From contig CAZWPO010000027.1 in assembly GCA_964635975.1 (NCBI GenBank), forward strand, positions 1 through 31,990: a DNA stretch of 31,990 nt, given 5' to 3'. Every line of letters starts with the position of its first letter. Position 1 is the stretch's first letter. The notes beneath the pieces are model-generated. The model had not been told where the DNA came from. It ran no database searches and worked only from the letters and a program-made list of their open reading frames with translations. The translations under genes were made by a program, and so were the position numbers. This document shows positions 13,388 to 22,936 of this stretch, piece after piece. The DNA is from UBA5314 sp964635975 (lineage in GTDB: Bacteria; Bacillota; Syntrophomonadia; Syntrophomonadales; Syntrophomonadaceae).

Positions 13388-16303
13388 TCACCTCATTGAT
13401 CTGGGGGTCATACCCAGGATATTACCCAAATGTGTGGGAACCCGGCGGACAATTTTCTCCGCATTCAGTTTCACATTAAACCTGTGGGTACTGGATTTGC
13501 GTATAATACGATAGCCATCCCTGTAGCTTATTTCCAGAGTAAATAGCCTTGTCATTACACCCTGATGTCGTTCCTCCACCGATGCGTCTTCTGTATTAGG
13601 CTTGAAAGCAAAGCTGATCATTGCTCCTTCTGATCCCACAAAAATCACCTGAGGAGAGACAGAGAATTGATCAGATTCAATAGCATAACTTGCCCTTGCA
13701 TCTACACGGATGTCATCAGCGAATAACTGGGATGCCTGGTATTCGACGCGGGCTGAAAACTCGACCGGATCTCCTTCCAGTATATCCTGGGGTCCCTGCA
13801 CCGGTCCCAGGCTGAGGAGACCTTGATCAGGTTGTTTAACCTTTAGAACCACCATGGGAATGAGCATTTCCTGGATGGATATGCCCCCATGGGAATAGGC
13901 ATCGGGTCTAAATGGAGAACCGGGGCGTTTGAAAGAATAGCCCACCCTGGGAAAAGCCAGAGTTTTAAATTCCTGTTCAACTGATTTGCCTTTTTTGGGG
14001 TCGAGGCGAGTAATTTTTTCGGGCAATCGCAATTGACTCGGAGTAAAGGCAATAATCTGGTTTTTTAGCTCATTTCCTGCCTTTATTTCAGAAAAAGGCA
14101 GATTGAGCAGGCTATTCTGATATGTACAATCCGGGGGCATATACAGCCAAGCATCGCTGAGCCCCAGGGATTTGCGCCCTACCCTGGCAAATCCATGATC
14201 GGCGGTAATAAAAACTTTGGTATCAGGAGGCAGGCCGCGAATAATGGCCATAACCTCATTTTCGATAATGTTCTTGACCTGTTGCTGATAGATATAGGCC
14301 AGGGGGCGGGCCGGTACCTCTCGCCCGTCGGGAAATGTTTTCATCTTGATTTTATGCAGCTCGGTATCGCACAGTTCAAATATGTATACGTCCAGGTTAT
14401 CAGTCCGGTAATGAACTGTCTCTCCGGTTCCTCCTCCGTCCGGTACCGCGACCTCTAGGGTAAATTCCTGATGATACAGTCGGCTTAAGGCTTCCTGCAT
14501 TAATTTGCTCTCTGCCCGACTGCTGTCAAATTCATCTGGGAAAGCTCCAGCACTGATGGCCTTGCGGCTAACATGGGTTTCGGTAGGCAGTAACGATAAT
14601 CCGGATAATTCATGCACAATATCCATGTATTCTTGCAGGGAGTCTTTGAGCAGCAAATCCCAGATATCATAGCGCATACCATCGAATATAAATATAACCG
14701 CCTTTTCTTCCTGGGGGTCCCAATAAGGTTTGAGGCACTTTTCCAGGAAACGGCTGGTGAGCACCGGCTCCTCGGTCCCGCCGTCCGATTCCCGAACCCA
14801 CGCGGGATAGCGAAGGGCAATCATTTCCTGGAACTTGGCATTGGCAGTGTTAATTTTATGATTGATTTCATCACACAAAGTCCGCACCCGTTGGCGGATG
14901 CTGGCCAGTATTTGCCCAAATACCTCGGGAAGTTCGCTAGCTTTTCTGGGCAAGAGTTCAGCATTATCTATCTGCCGTTCCAGGGATGAGGATATATACT
15001 CCAACTGGCCCAAATGCTTGTTTATCCATAGGTTGCGAAAATAGGATAAATCCAACTGGTCAGCCTTTTTTACGCTTAATTCTTTTTGAACGGCCAGCAA
15101 TTGTTTGTTCAACGGTTCCAGTTCCATTACCAGTTTATAGATATCGATCAGATGCTGCCAGGAAGGATACTTTCTTTGGTTGGACAGGCACATGTCTTTG
15201 TGTTTAAAAAGCGCGGCCTGAACCCGTTTCTGGGCTTCTCGGGCCGGTTTGGCGGAAAGCATATTATCCAAAGCTACCAACAAAGTCAGAGAACGGAATA
15301 GAGATGAATAGCATTCCTTTTCAATCAGTGAAGCAAAATTATCCGGTTCTTCAATCTTTAATTGTTCTATTAGAATTAATTCCACCTGTTCGCTATCCAG
15401 GTTTTGTTCCAGATTGGCCAAATCGCGCTCAGCCTGGTTGGGATCTATAGCTACTAGACGGGGCGCAGTATCCTTTAAAAGGTTTTCATCAATATTTTTA
15501 AATGCACTAAAGGACGGATCGATGTTGCCCAGGAGCAAAGGCCAGTGGCTGCTGTGCTGGCAGAGGATGGCAGAGAGATAAAATCCGTTAACAACTGTTT
15601 CAGTATCGCGGTCGGCAAACCAGCAGAAAGGAATAGGAGCCTTTTTTAGTTCGGTGTTGAGTAATTCCACAACATGAGGAGCTAGGGTTTTTAGTTCGTG
15701 AAGGGTCTCATGTCCCATCAGGCCAATACGCCAGTATTCTTCCGCACCCAGTTTTTTAAAAGCCAGTTCGGGAATACCCAGGGCGGCAAAAGCAACAATG
15801 GTGTTAAAATCTGAATCGGTAAAGACTTTGTCGTCAAATGAACGCAGGTTATGATAAGCAGTTAAAACTGCTGGCAATCGTGGAATCATCAAACGCGCAT
15901 AGCGCGGTTCGTTGCAAGCCTGCGGCCAGCTGCCGTCTCCGGTAACATCGCGCAAATACTGACGCAGGTCCAAGTGCAGGCGCGCCTCGACCGGGCATTT
16001 TTCCAAAAAATCAGGATAGAATAAGGGGGGAGCATCGCTAATCCCCCGATTTTGCAGGCGAATACAAGGGGTTTGGTCCAGGATCATAATCTTTTTAATC
16101 TCCTGGTCCTGAAGAACTTTTTCGTAGGTATCCCGGAACGCTAGGTTGGTAGATGCTCTGATTACAGTAAACCCGTTTTGTTGAGCTAGGTGGTCGATAG
16201 CCCCATAGGCTTCCGGCAAAATGCCCAAAGGGTCGCAGACCAGCACGCGATTGTTATCAATAACCTGCTCCAGCTTATGTATAACCCATTCCTTTAATGT
16301 CAT
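13388..16303 (-). CDS. pglZ: BREX alkaline-phosphatase-fold protein PglZ
   Basis: A 971-residue protein. The alkaline-phosphatase-superfamily metal site is visible as FIFDGMRYD (538-546) and FITADHG (698-704), the two hallmark motifs of the PglZ domain, with LPTETHVSRKAISAG (572-585) in the usual nucleophile region. The N-terminal 500 residues are helical, with a long predicted coiled segment near 395-500. The C-terminal 200 residues are beta-rich (the PglZ C-terminal domain). PglZ is the universal BREX marker. The ATG follows the ATPase stop by 8 nt with GGTGAT as a ribosome site, and the methyltransferase gene follows by 4 nt. Confidence 0.93.
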   Translation of the reverse strand: MTLKEWVIHKLEQVIDNNRVLVCDPLGILPEAYGAIDHLAQQNGFTVIRASTNLAFRDTYEKVLQDQEIKKIMILDQTPCIRLQNRGISDAPPLFYPDFLEKCPVEARLHLDLRQYLRDVTGDGSWPQACNEPRYARLMIPRLPAVLTAYHNLRSFDDKVFTDSDFNTIVAFAALGIPELAFKKLGAEEYWRIGLMGHETLHELKTLAPHVVELLNTELKKAPIPFCWFADRDTETVVNGFYLSAILCQHSSHWPLLLGNIDPSFSAFKNIDENLLKDTAPRLVAIDPNQAERDLANLEQNLDSEQVELILIEQLKIEEPDNFASLIEKECYSSLFRSLTLLVALDNMLSAKPAREAQKRVQAALFKHKDMCLSNQRKYPSWQHLIDIYKLVMELEPLNKQLLAVQKELSVKKADQLDLSYFRNLWINKHLGQLEYISSSLERQIDNAELLPRKASELPEVFGQILASIRQRVRTLCDEINHKINTANAKFQEMIALRYPAWVRESDGGTEEPVLTSRFLEKCLKPYWDPQEEKAVIFIFDGMRYDIWDLLLKDSLQEYMDIVHELSGLSLLPTETHVSRKAISAGAFPDEFDSSRAESKLMQEALSRLYHQEFTLEVAVPDGGGTGETVHYRTDNLDVYIFELCDTELHKIKMKTFPDGREVPARPLAYIYQQQVKNIIENEVMAIIRGLPPDTKVFITADHGFARVGRKSLGLSDAWLYMPPDCTYQNSLLNLPFSEIKAGNELKNQIIAFTPSQLRLPEKITRLDPKKGKSVEQEFKTLAFPRVGYSFKRPGSPFRPDAYSHGGISIQEMLIPMVVLKVKQPDQGLLSLGPVQGPQDILEGDPVEFSARVEYQASQLFADDIRVDARASYAIESDQFSVSPQVIFVGSEGAMISFAFKPNTEDASVEERHQGVMTRLFTLEISYRDGYRIIRKSSTHRFNVKLNAEKIVRRVPTHLGNILGMTPRSMR

Positions 16304-16311
16304 TTAATCAC

Positions 16312-19300
16312 CTACTCTATAACCAGCATGGGCAAGGTATCTTCATCTTCTCCAGCTTCTTTTAGCTCTCTAACCAGATCTTCCAGTTGACAGGATAAAA
16401 AGTTCTGAAATTGGACCCCAAGTTTATCGATTTGCTCCTTTTCCACGGTCCTATTTTCAGGATTAAAATCGCTTAACTTAACTTTTTTGACCACGATTTT
16501 CTTTAGATAACGGTTTATAATGTCAACAATTTTTGGGTCTTTTTGTAATTCACTTATCAATACGTCATGGATATCGCTGATGTTGGAGCATCCTAATATC
16601 TGAGCAATAATTTTTTCCTTCTTGCCCTGCTCCAACCGCTCCCTGATAGCTTGATTGAGGAAAATCTGCAATTTATCGTTAATAATCTTGTCATAATATT
16701 CGCTGGCTTCGGTCTCAGTTTGTCGGGCATGATCCAGATAAATAGGGGCGTTTATAAAGGACAGACCACATTCGTGCAATGGCTGCGATGTCAAATCTTC
16801 TATAATAGAATTTTTTGAGGGGCTGGAACAGGTAAAAATACCATCGGCTATTTTCAATAGGTGTTCTTGCAGACCAATAACAAAGGCCGGCTGCAAGGCT
16901 GTGATTTTCTCCAAAAGATGCAGGACGCTCCACTCGCTTCCCGATAGGAGGCTTTTTATCTGGCTCCGGCTCTGGTTGCATTGCTCAGTGACATGATCAT
17001 GCAGTGAAACATAGACAAGTGCATAATCCTTCAACAATGCACTGATGGTATCTTTTTCGATTGATGCAGGATCTCCGGAACCAATTAGTTCGGTCTTCAA
17101 TTTAATATCGGAATCAATATACGGCTTGAGGTTCTGCAGTTTCTTAGCAATGCGTTCCTGGGTTTTGCGAATTCCTGTCAATTCAGCAATATCGGGGAGC
17201 ACTTCGTGACAATAAACAAAGGCGGTTCGAAGTTCCTGAATGTATTGTAGTAAATTGGCGATATTATTGTAATTCGTTAAGCGTACAGCCATATCTTTAA
17301 CTTCGTTCTCATCAGCCCGGTTGCTATCAAAAGCTAAGTAACCAAAGGCTAGCTTCAAACTATACAGGATAGTATTTATATCATTTCCGGTATTGAGATC
17401 AATTGCATATAGCTTACTAACCTGTTCCAGTTCCGTTTCATAGGGGTTGGGGACTTTTAAATATGCAAAGAGATTTTGGGACTGGCTGCAAATCCGGCTG
17501 GAGCTATCTTTCTGGGTTGAAAAATGCTCTTTTAACAAAGCCCGGTATTCGCTGATCTCAGCGTCATCGTGGGTTATAGCTATAGTTCTATTGAGGAGCT
17601 TTTCTGCATAAGGGCGTAAAACTTCCCAGTTCTCAGGTTTGGCTACCTTCTGAACTTTGTCCATAGAATCCAGTATTTTGGCTGAGAATTCTACCGATTC
17701 CAGGTTGGAATAATCCAGTATGGAGAACGACAAACCGGATTTTCCGGGCAAATGGATTTGCACTTTACCATTCCGAACCAGGCACAGCAGGTAGAGCTGC
17801 ACCAAACGGCGGCTAAGACCGTAATCCTTTGGCCCGCCTAGACCCATAAAGTTTTTGTAGAGGGTGTCCAGGTTCATAGTCTGGTTTTGATCCATGAGAT
17901 GCTTATCAATGAAATCCCACATATCATTGACATATTGGTTGTTGCTGACATCCAGGGTTCTCTCAGAACTAGTTTTTACGATTTTTAAACCGGCTCCAAA
18001 ATTCTGTACTGCACTGAGGTTCTGGCCCGGTTTGGCATTCCGGGGAATTTGGCCAGATTTGACAATGCCGTTTATAACCTTGACGGCGTCTTCTTTTTTA
18101 AATACAAAGGCATGATCAAACTTGATATCTTTTGATTCATAGACGCTGCTTAAAACCCGATCAGTCAACGGGGTTATAATCGCTCCCCGTTCACCAGCTG
18201 CATGGAACGGCATCTGGGTATTGTTAATGGCATCGAATCTTCCTCTTCCATAGGAAACCTGAATGATCTGCACGATTTTGCCCATTTCCGTCTTCAAACG
18301 GTTGGCTACCCAGTTTACCACAGTAACTGCATCTTCCGTATCTTTGCCTCCCCAGTCCACGATAAGTTTTAAATAGGCTGCAAAGTCAAGCAGACGCTGT
18401 TTCTCGTCATGGTTTAATTCGTCCGGGGTCCAGAGCAGGATTCTTTTATCCTTTATTCCCATGAGTAAATCTGCAAGAATTTTGGACGATACCGGTTTAC
18501 TGGCCACATAGACCGCAAAATCATTATCTTCCTGGTCAGTCAAGACAGGAGGTAATTGATGTCCTGAGGCGATTATCTGAGAAAAATCCCGCATGGCAAT
18601 GATTCCGAAAACCTGACGGCCTAGCCAGTTAATCTCCACCGTTTTGTTGCTAAAGGGTGCAGGGGGAATTCCATCAGGTCCTGCGAAAGGCGCAATATCG
18701 TAAAACAGAGATTTATGATCCCCGGCCAGGTTAATATTCATATGCCTGGTATTAACGGGCCATTCATGCAAAGCCAACAAACGCTCTCGCGCCCAACTCT
18801 GCAGAGCTTCATTACCCTCCGCTTCATCACGAGCTTTCTGGAATTCCCGGTTGGGATCAATACCAACCACTACCGGCTCAAAACGATAATGCGGCATCTT
18901 CGCCTCATCGAAGCTTTCCACAATCTGAGGAAGTTCCGAATTCAGCGCAACGGCCAGACTTTCATAATGCTGGATATTCTCTTCCGGCGTGGCATTTTCT
19001 TGTCTTTCAATCATGACCGCATTGGCTAGTTCTTCGGAATTCAAGCCCTGCAGCTTATTGTGAGCAATATGATAGAGGAAAAGAGTCTGGATAGTACGAA
19101 CTGACCGCTCTCGGTAAACCTTTAAGATCCCTTTGGTCAGACCGTCTATCTGGTTGCGGCAGGTCAGGTAGGCCTTATATTCACTTTCTCTTTTTGTCTT
19201 AATGGCTACCAGGCCGGCATAGGTTCCGCTGGGATCTTCCTCATATTCCATGGTTTCATCAAACAGTTCCCAGAGGCGAATTAATTCTTTCCCTTTGATC

Positions 19301-20679
19301 TTAACCTGGTGCTTAAGGGTTTGATGCATAAAATGGATGGCTGAGCGTGCGGTTGTCAATTCATGAGTGATATCCCGCAGAACTTCCAGGGCGGGTTTAT
19401 GAAATGGGAAAAAGTGAGCAAACTCATCCTCTCCAATGCTTTTGGGCCAGGTAAACTGACTGCTGTAATGCAGGTAATAGTTTGCGATATATTCAGGATG
19501 CTCAATTTTTCTTACTCGCGATAATACGATATCATAATAATCCTTGGAATTCTGTAAGAGAGGAACAAGTTTTAAGCGATCATCAGCAATAATATTTTTA
19601 ACTCCCAGACCGGGTTTAGCTTCAATTGCCTGCTGGGCGGCGCATACCGTCCAGATCGGCAGGTTATGTACTTTTGCCAGGCGGTTGGCCAGGACTACTA
19701 AAGTCTTTTCATCGTCCACCCGCTGGTCTTCTCCACGGTCTTTCATAAACAGGGAAATCTCATCAAGGATCAGCAATACTCCAGAGTATCCTTCGGCGAG
19801 TATGGTTTCCACTACATGTTTAAGAATATCCTCTGTCTCTGCGGGCACCTGAGGTTGAACCTTTAAGTACTCGTCGTAAAAACGCCATAGTTTATTGCCC
19901 GCGCTGCGTTTATATTCTGGCGACTTGTTTTGCTGGATAGATTTAATGAAATCCTCCGCATCTTCGAATGCATCTTCGGCAAAATAATTCGGGTCTTTTA
20001 AGAACTTTTTAAGATCTTTGCGGTAGCGATCCAAATCCTCCCCAAGGAAACGATCAGCTAAAATTTCTGCCGGATACAGGGAAAGATTTTTCCCTGTTTC
20101 TATAAGAAGTTGCTCCTTAACGCTTTCCAATATGTATTCACCAAGACGTTTGCCCTTGTCACTGAGTCCCACGGCTCCGCCGCCGGAACCAACCAGAGTA
20201 CGGGCTACTACAAAGACACCTTTCTTAGCTCCACCGCTTTTGGCTTTTAATCCCTCTTCCCAAAAACGGTAAATAGATTCACGTTTACCCTGGCCGCTGG
20301 CAGCTTCTTTCTCTTTGACTAGCTGCCATACTTTTTCGCTTCCTAAAGACAAGGTAGCCAAGAAACTGAGCAGATGTGATTTACCTGATCCAAATTCAGC
20401 CTGGATCCAGTAGCCCTGACCAATAGGGTTGTCCTTTTTCTCTGGTTTATATGGCGCAGCCATATTTCGTAGAATATCGTTTAAGAATGAACGGACCGGA
20501 CCAATCTGAAATTCTTTCACGGTCTGTTCTTCGGGGAGGCGCGCTTTTCGAGCTTCTATAGAATTGGCATCCGCCCATATATGTTTTTCCAGGGCATATA
20601 CTGAAATGATCTTATCAGGAACGGTGCATATTTCATCCAAGTTTTTGCGTGCTGCAAACATATTTTCTGGTGCGCCCAT
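16312..20679 (-). CDS. BREX large P-loop ATPase (BrxC/PglY-like)
   Basis: A 1455-residue protein. Walker A AEFGSGKSHLL is at 94-104 and Walker B VLLILDEISLF at 301-311, with a Gly-rich VARTLVGSGGGAVG loop between (159-171). The long C-terminal 1000 residues are helical with no further recognised enzyme domain. Size and architecture fit the BrxC/PglY family of BREX ATPases (about 1100-1400 aa). It starts 1 nt after the stop of the 175-residue gene and is followed by pglZ at 8 nt. In BREX this protein is required for both methylation and exclusion. I leave the symbol blank because assignment to BrxC or PglY cannot be made by eye. Confidence 0.88.
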   Translation of the reverse strand: MGAPENMFAARKNLDEICTVPDKIISVYALEKHIWADANSIEARKARLPEEQTVKEFQIGPVRSFLNDILRNMAAPYKPEKKDNPIGQGYWIQAEFGSGKSHLLSFLATLSLGSEKVWQLVKEKEAASGQGKRESIYRFWEEGLKAKSGGAKKGVFVVARTLVGSGGGAVGLSDKGKRLGEYILESVKEQLLIETGKNLSLYPAEILADRFLGEDLDRYRKDLKKFLKDPNYFAEDAFEDAEDFIKSIQQNKSPEYKRSAGNKLWRFYDEYLKVQPQVPAETEDILKHVVETILAEGYSGVLLILDEISLFMKDRGEDQRVDDEKTLVVLANRLAKVHNLPIWTVCAAQQAIEAKPGLGVKNIIADDRLKLVPLLQNSKDYYDIVLSRVRKIEHPEYIANYYLHYSSQFTWPKSIGEDEFAHFFPFHKPALEVLRDITHELTTARSAIHFMHQTLKHQVKIKGKELIRLWELFDETMEYEEDPSGTYAGLVAIKTKRESEYKAYLTCRNQIDGLTKGILKVYRERSVRTIQTLFLYHIAHNKLQGLNSEELANAVMIERQENATPEENIQHYESLAVALNSELPQIVESFDEAKMPHYRFEPVVVGIDPNREFQKARDEAEGNEALQSWARERLLALHEWPVNTRHMNINLAGDHKSLFYDIAPFAGPDGIPPAPFSNKTVEINWLGRQVFGIIAMRDFSQIIASGHQLPPVLTDQEDNDFAVYVASKPVSSKILADLLMGIKDKRILLWTPDELNHDEKQRLLDFAAYLKLIVDWGGKDTEDAVTVVNWVANRLKTEMGKIVQIIQVSYGRGRFDAINNTQMPFHAAGERGAIITPLTDRVLSSVYESKDIKFDHAFVFKKEDAVKVINGIVKSGQIPRNAKPGQNLSAVQNFGAGLKIVKTSSERTLDVSNNQYVNDMWDFIDKHLMDQNQTMNLDTLYKNFMGLGGPKDYGLSRRLVQLYLLCLVRNGKVQIHLPGKSGLSFSILDYSNLESVEFSAKILDSMDKVQKVAKPENWEVLRPYAEKLLNRTIAITHDDAEISEYRALLKEHFSTQKDSSSRICSQSQNLFAYLKVPNPYETELEQVSKLYAIDLNTGNDINTILYSLKLAFGYLAFDSNRADENEVKDMAVRLTNYNNIANLLQYIQELRTAFVYCHEVLPDIAELTGIRKTQERIAKKLQNLKPYIDSDIKLKTELIGSGDPASIEKDTISALLKDYALVYVSLHDHVTEQCNQSRSQIKSLLSGSEWSVLHLLEKITALQPAFVIGLQEHLLKIADGIFTCSSPSKNSIIEDLTSQPLHECGLSFINAPIYLDHARQTETEASEYYDKIINDKLQIFLNQAIRERLEQGKKEKIIAQILGCSNISDIHDVLISELQKDPKIVDIINRYLKKIVVKKVKLSDFNPENRTVEKEQIDKLGVQFQNFLSCQLEDLVRELKEAGEDEDTLPMLVIE

Positions 20680-20680
20680 G

Positions 20681-21208
20681 CTAATCCATCAGCTCCCACA
20701 TGTGATTTTCAGCAATAAAATTGGTCGGCAGTACATAAGTCTGATCCGTCAGACCCGGGAACATCACCACTTCACCTTGGCGCGATCTTTTTCCGGGCAA
20801 TAAGAGGATTATGCGGTAGTCATCTGCCGATAGAGTACGAAAAAGGGTCAATTCTATGTGGTAGGCAAAGAGCATCTCCAAACCGGAAAGCACTAGCAAA
20901 TCATGGTCGCGCAGCCTGGAGCGTAAGAACGACTCAAATGACTGTTTGACATGCTGCATAGTCGGTTCCGGCCTTTTGGGTTCATTGTCTGCCAGTTCCT
21001 TAAATTCCTCGTCGGGAATGGCCTCCAGTATCTCCCTATTTACTGATAAAGGCGTGGGGAAAGGCTCTCCTGCTAAGGTTCGAGCCTGTTGGAGACTTTT
21101 TGAAAACCGCTCCAAGGCGCTATAATTTCCGAGTATGCCGTAGAGATGTCGCCCTGAATGCACATTGAGTCTGGTTCGTAAAGCTTCTATTATTTCGGTA
21201 TCGGTCAT
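20681..21208 (-). CDS. small BREX operon protein (BrxB/BrxF position), family not recognised
   Basis: A 175-residue protein without a P-loop, so it is not a canonical BrxF ATPase. The N-terminal half is helical (TEIIEALRTRL..., FSKSLQQARTLAG). The C-terminal half has strands ending in DDYRIILLLPGKRSRQGEVVMFPGLTDQTYVLPTNFIAENHMWELMD, faintly like the strand-rich end of DUF1788 (BrxB), but I cannot confirm that. Its ATG overlaps the stop of the upstream gene by 4 nt (ATGA) and its stop is 1 nt before the ATPase start. The position just before the ATPase is that of BrxB in types 1 and 5 and BrxF in type 3. It is a member of the BREX operon by context. Confidence 0.75.
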   Translation of the reverse strand: MTDTEIIEALRTRLNVHSGRHLYGILGNYSALERFSKSLQQARTLAGEPFPTPLSVNREILEAIPDEEFKELADNEPKRPEPTMQHVKQSFESFLRSRLRDHDLLVLSGLEMLFAYHIELTLFRTLSADDYRIILLLPGKRSRQGEVVMFPGLTDQTYVLPTNFIAENHMWELMD

Positions 21209-22344
21209 ATTTCCACCTCTCCCGCGGTGAGGACTGCTATTGCTTTCGCCAATGTATACTGGGTAGTGAATTGTCTCACATTATCTATCTCTGAAACCTT
21301 GGAAAGGATGCCCTGGTTACGCAACTCAAAAAGCGCCGACAACAGTTGGTCAGGCCGCCATAGCATCAGTCTAACCGCGTTGCCTTGCTCGAGAAGCTTG
21401 ATATCATAAATGCCGGGTTCCGGAAATTCGCTATGCAGTATAAAAGTAAACGATGCCAGGTTAATATCACGGTATGTATAGGAAACAGTATCCCTGGTAC
21501 ATTTTGCTATACCACCGGCGTTTAATGCTTCTGCAATGGCCTGAACACAGTCTTTGATGTTTTTGGCTTGAGGCCATTTATCGTGGAGGTAAGCTTTGAT
21601 TGTATTTCGTTGTAAAGTTCCTCCTGTGATACCCGGTATAAAAAGATCGTCTGTGATTTTGAGCATAAGTGTTTCTTTCATGCAAAAACGATAATAGCAG
21701 ACATCCTTTAATTCCTGTTTTCCAGCATAGTACCGTGCATATTTCCGCAGAACCTTATCGGCTTTTCCATTAGGGAACATTCGCTGAATTATATAGCTAG
21801 CATTTCTAGCCCGGGTCTGCTCGGAATTAAAGGCCAGATTATTTTTTAAGAATTCGCGAATTTCTTGGATTGAATCTGTATCAGGTAAAGTGGGTAAGAC
21901 TTTTATGGATTCCCCCAGCATCGCTTTACTAAAAAGACCAGTTTTAGCCCTCCGCTTGTCTGGAATGACAGGCTTCCTTTCTACAGCAATATCTAATGTA
22001 CCAGCACCTTCAGGGTCAAGAGTATAAGTGCCGGCTGGTCCTTCACTATTTCTCAAATCGTTGGCCGGGTAAGTTTTCCGAATCCAATCGACCAGTTTTA
22101 TTAGAATTGCGGAATAATCTTTTAGTCCTTGGTGTTGGACCAGGGCAGCTCGGTCGGCAGACAGAACGCCGACAAGGCTACCAAAAGCTGCAATAAGTTC
22201 ATTAGCCAATGGGAACACATCTTTTTGGGGTATCCCATAAGTCAGTAGCAGTTCTAAAATCCGTTCATCACTTAATGCTTCTGGCTTCTGCTCGGTAAAA
22301 CAATTCCTCAATCTTTGCCGGTGGTTAACACCATCTTGCGTCAT
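21205..22344 (-). CDS. RadC N-terminal-like (HhH) protein heading the BREX operon
   Basis: Start at ATG 22344 because TGGAG lies 7 nt ahead; an upstream in-frame ATG at 22356 has only a weak AGGA. Residues about 5-90 (NHRQRLRNCFTEQKPEALSDERILELLLTYGIPQKDVFPLANELIAAFGSLVGVLSADRAALVQHQGLKDYSAILIKLVDWIRK) closely follow the N-terminal helical/HhH region of RadC/YeeS (UPF0758): HR.RL...F, L.D.ELLELLL.Y..P..D..PLA..L...FG.L..VL. The JAB/MPN metalloprotease half of RadC is absent. Instead there are about 250 residues I do not recognise, including FIPGITGGTLQR, which recalls the ITGG segment near the start of BrxA (DUF1819). It may thus be a DNA-binding HhH module fused to a BrxA-like domain. Overlap with the next gene is 4 nt. 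Confidence 0.78.
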   Translation of the reverse strand: MTQDGVNHRQRLRNCFTEQKPEALSDERILELLLTYGIPQKDVFPLANELIAAFGSLVGVLSADRAALVQHQGLKDYSAILIKLVDWIRKTYPANDLRNSEGPAGTYTLDPEGAGTLDIAVERKPVIPDKRRAKTGLFSKAMLGESIKVLPTLPDTDSIQEIREFLKNNLAFNSEQTRARNASYIIQRMFPNGKADKVLRKYARYYAGKQELKDVCYYRFCMKETLMLKITDDLFIPGITGGTLQRNTIKAYLHDKWPQAKNIKDCVQAIAEALNAGGIAKCTRDTVSYTYRDINLASFTFILHSEFPEPGIYDIKLLEQGNAVRLMLWRPDQLLSALFELRNQGILSKVSEIDNVRQFTTQYTLAKAIAVLTAGEVEI

Positions 22345-22399
22345 TTTTTTCTCCATAATTCCTGGATTTATAGGGATAAATAATCTGTTTACTTAATTC

Positions 22400-22418
22400 G
22401 ATTAACGATATCGTAATC
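22400..22418. promoter_or_regulatory. palindromic candidate operator upstream of the BREX operon
   Basis: GATTAACGATATCGTAATC is an inverted repeat (GATTACGATATCGTAATC with one inserted A), 56 bp upstream of the first BREX gene. I see no convincing -35/-10 pair, so promoter placement is uncertain. Confidence 0.4.
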
Positions 22419-22550
22419 CTGCAACAAATATAATGGGTTTCCGATTAAAAGAAAGAACTCGCTGCAATTAATAATTAACTGGAAACGAATAAAAACGAGT
22501 TTAAAAAGAGCAAATGCCGACCTGCTTTCCTATTAACATATTTATCCTTA

Positions 22551-22580
22551 TTGCCCTCTATTAGACCCCTCTGTTATAAT
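22551..22580 (+). promoter_or_regulatory. promoter of rpmB
   Basis: TTGCCC (22551-22556), 18-nt spacer, TATAAT (22575-22580). It is 31 nt upstream of the ATG; GAGAGGGG serves as the ribosome site. Confidence 0.65.
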
Positions 22581-22611
22581 ATTAAGATGTCAAACAGAGA
22601 GGGGTAAAAAG

Positions 22612-22800
22612 ATGGCGAAATGTGAAGTTTGTGAGAAAAGCGTCACATTTGGCAAGAAGTATAGTCATTCCCACATAAGAACAAACCGGGAATGGAAGCC
22701 AAATGTTCAGCGGGTAAAGGTTTTGATCAACGGAAGTCCTCAGAAGATTTCTGTATGCACGCGCTGTTTGCGTTCGGGAAAAGTCCAGCGGGCCCTATAA
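22612..22800 (+). CDS. rpmB: 50S ribosomal protein bL28
   Basis: A 62-residue protein of normal length: MAKCEVCEKSVTFGKKYSHSHIRTNREWKPNVQRVKV...ISVCTRCLRSGKVQRAL. It has the zinc-binding C+ form of bL28 with CEVC (4-7) and CTRC (54-57), and the conserved G..YSHSH..T.R.W.PN.Q. It is a single-gene unit with its own promoter and terminator. As a core gene it marks one edge of the defence island. Confidence 0.97.
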   Translation: MAKCEVCEKSVTFGKKYSHSHIRTNREWKPNVQRVKVLINGSPQKISVCTRCLRSGKVQRAL

Positions 22801-22808
22801 AATTCTAG

Positions 22809-22834
22809 GCCTTGGAGGAGTCTCCAAGGCTTTT
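22809..22834 (+). terminator. intrinsic terminator of rpmB
   Basis: GCCTTGGAG / CTCCAAGGC perfect 9-bp stem with a 4-nt loop, followed by TTTT, 9 nt past the stop codon. Confidence 0.85.
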
Positions 22835-22936
22835 CGCATTTCTGAGACATCAACTCCTGCTGGTATAATAGCCCTTTACAAACAAAATGCAGCCACTAGT
22901 CAATAAAACCACAGACGCCAACAGTGCCTATCAAAT

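Noticed and set aside
10822..22344. DISARM or DUF499/DUF1156/DUF3780 anti-phage system instead of BREX
   Set aside because: The intact PglZ domain and the BrxL protein point to BREX; no HerA/DrmA-type helicase or phospholipase-D gene is present among these genes.
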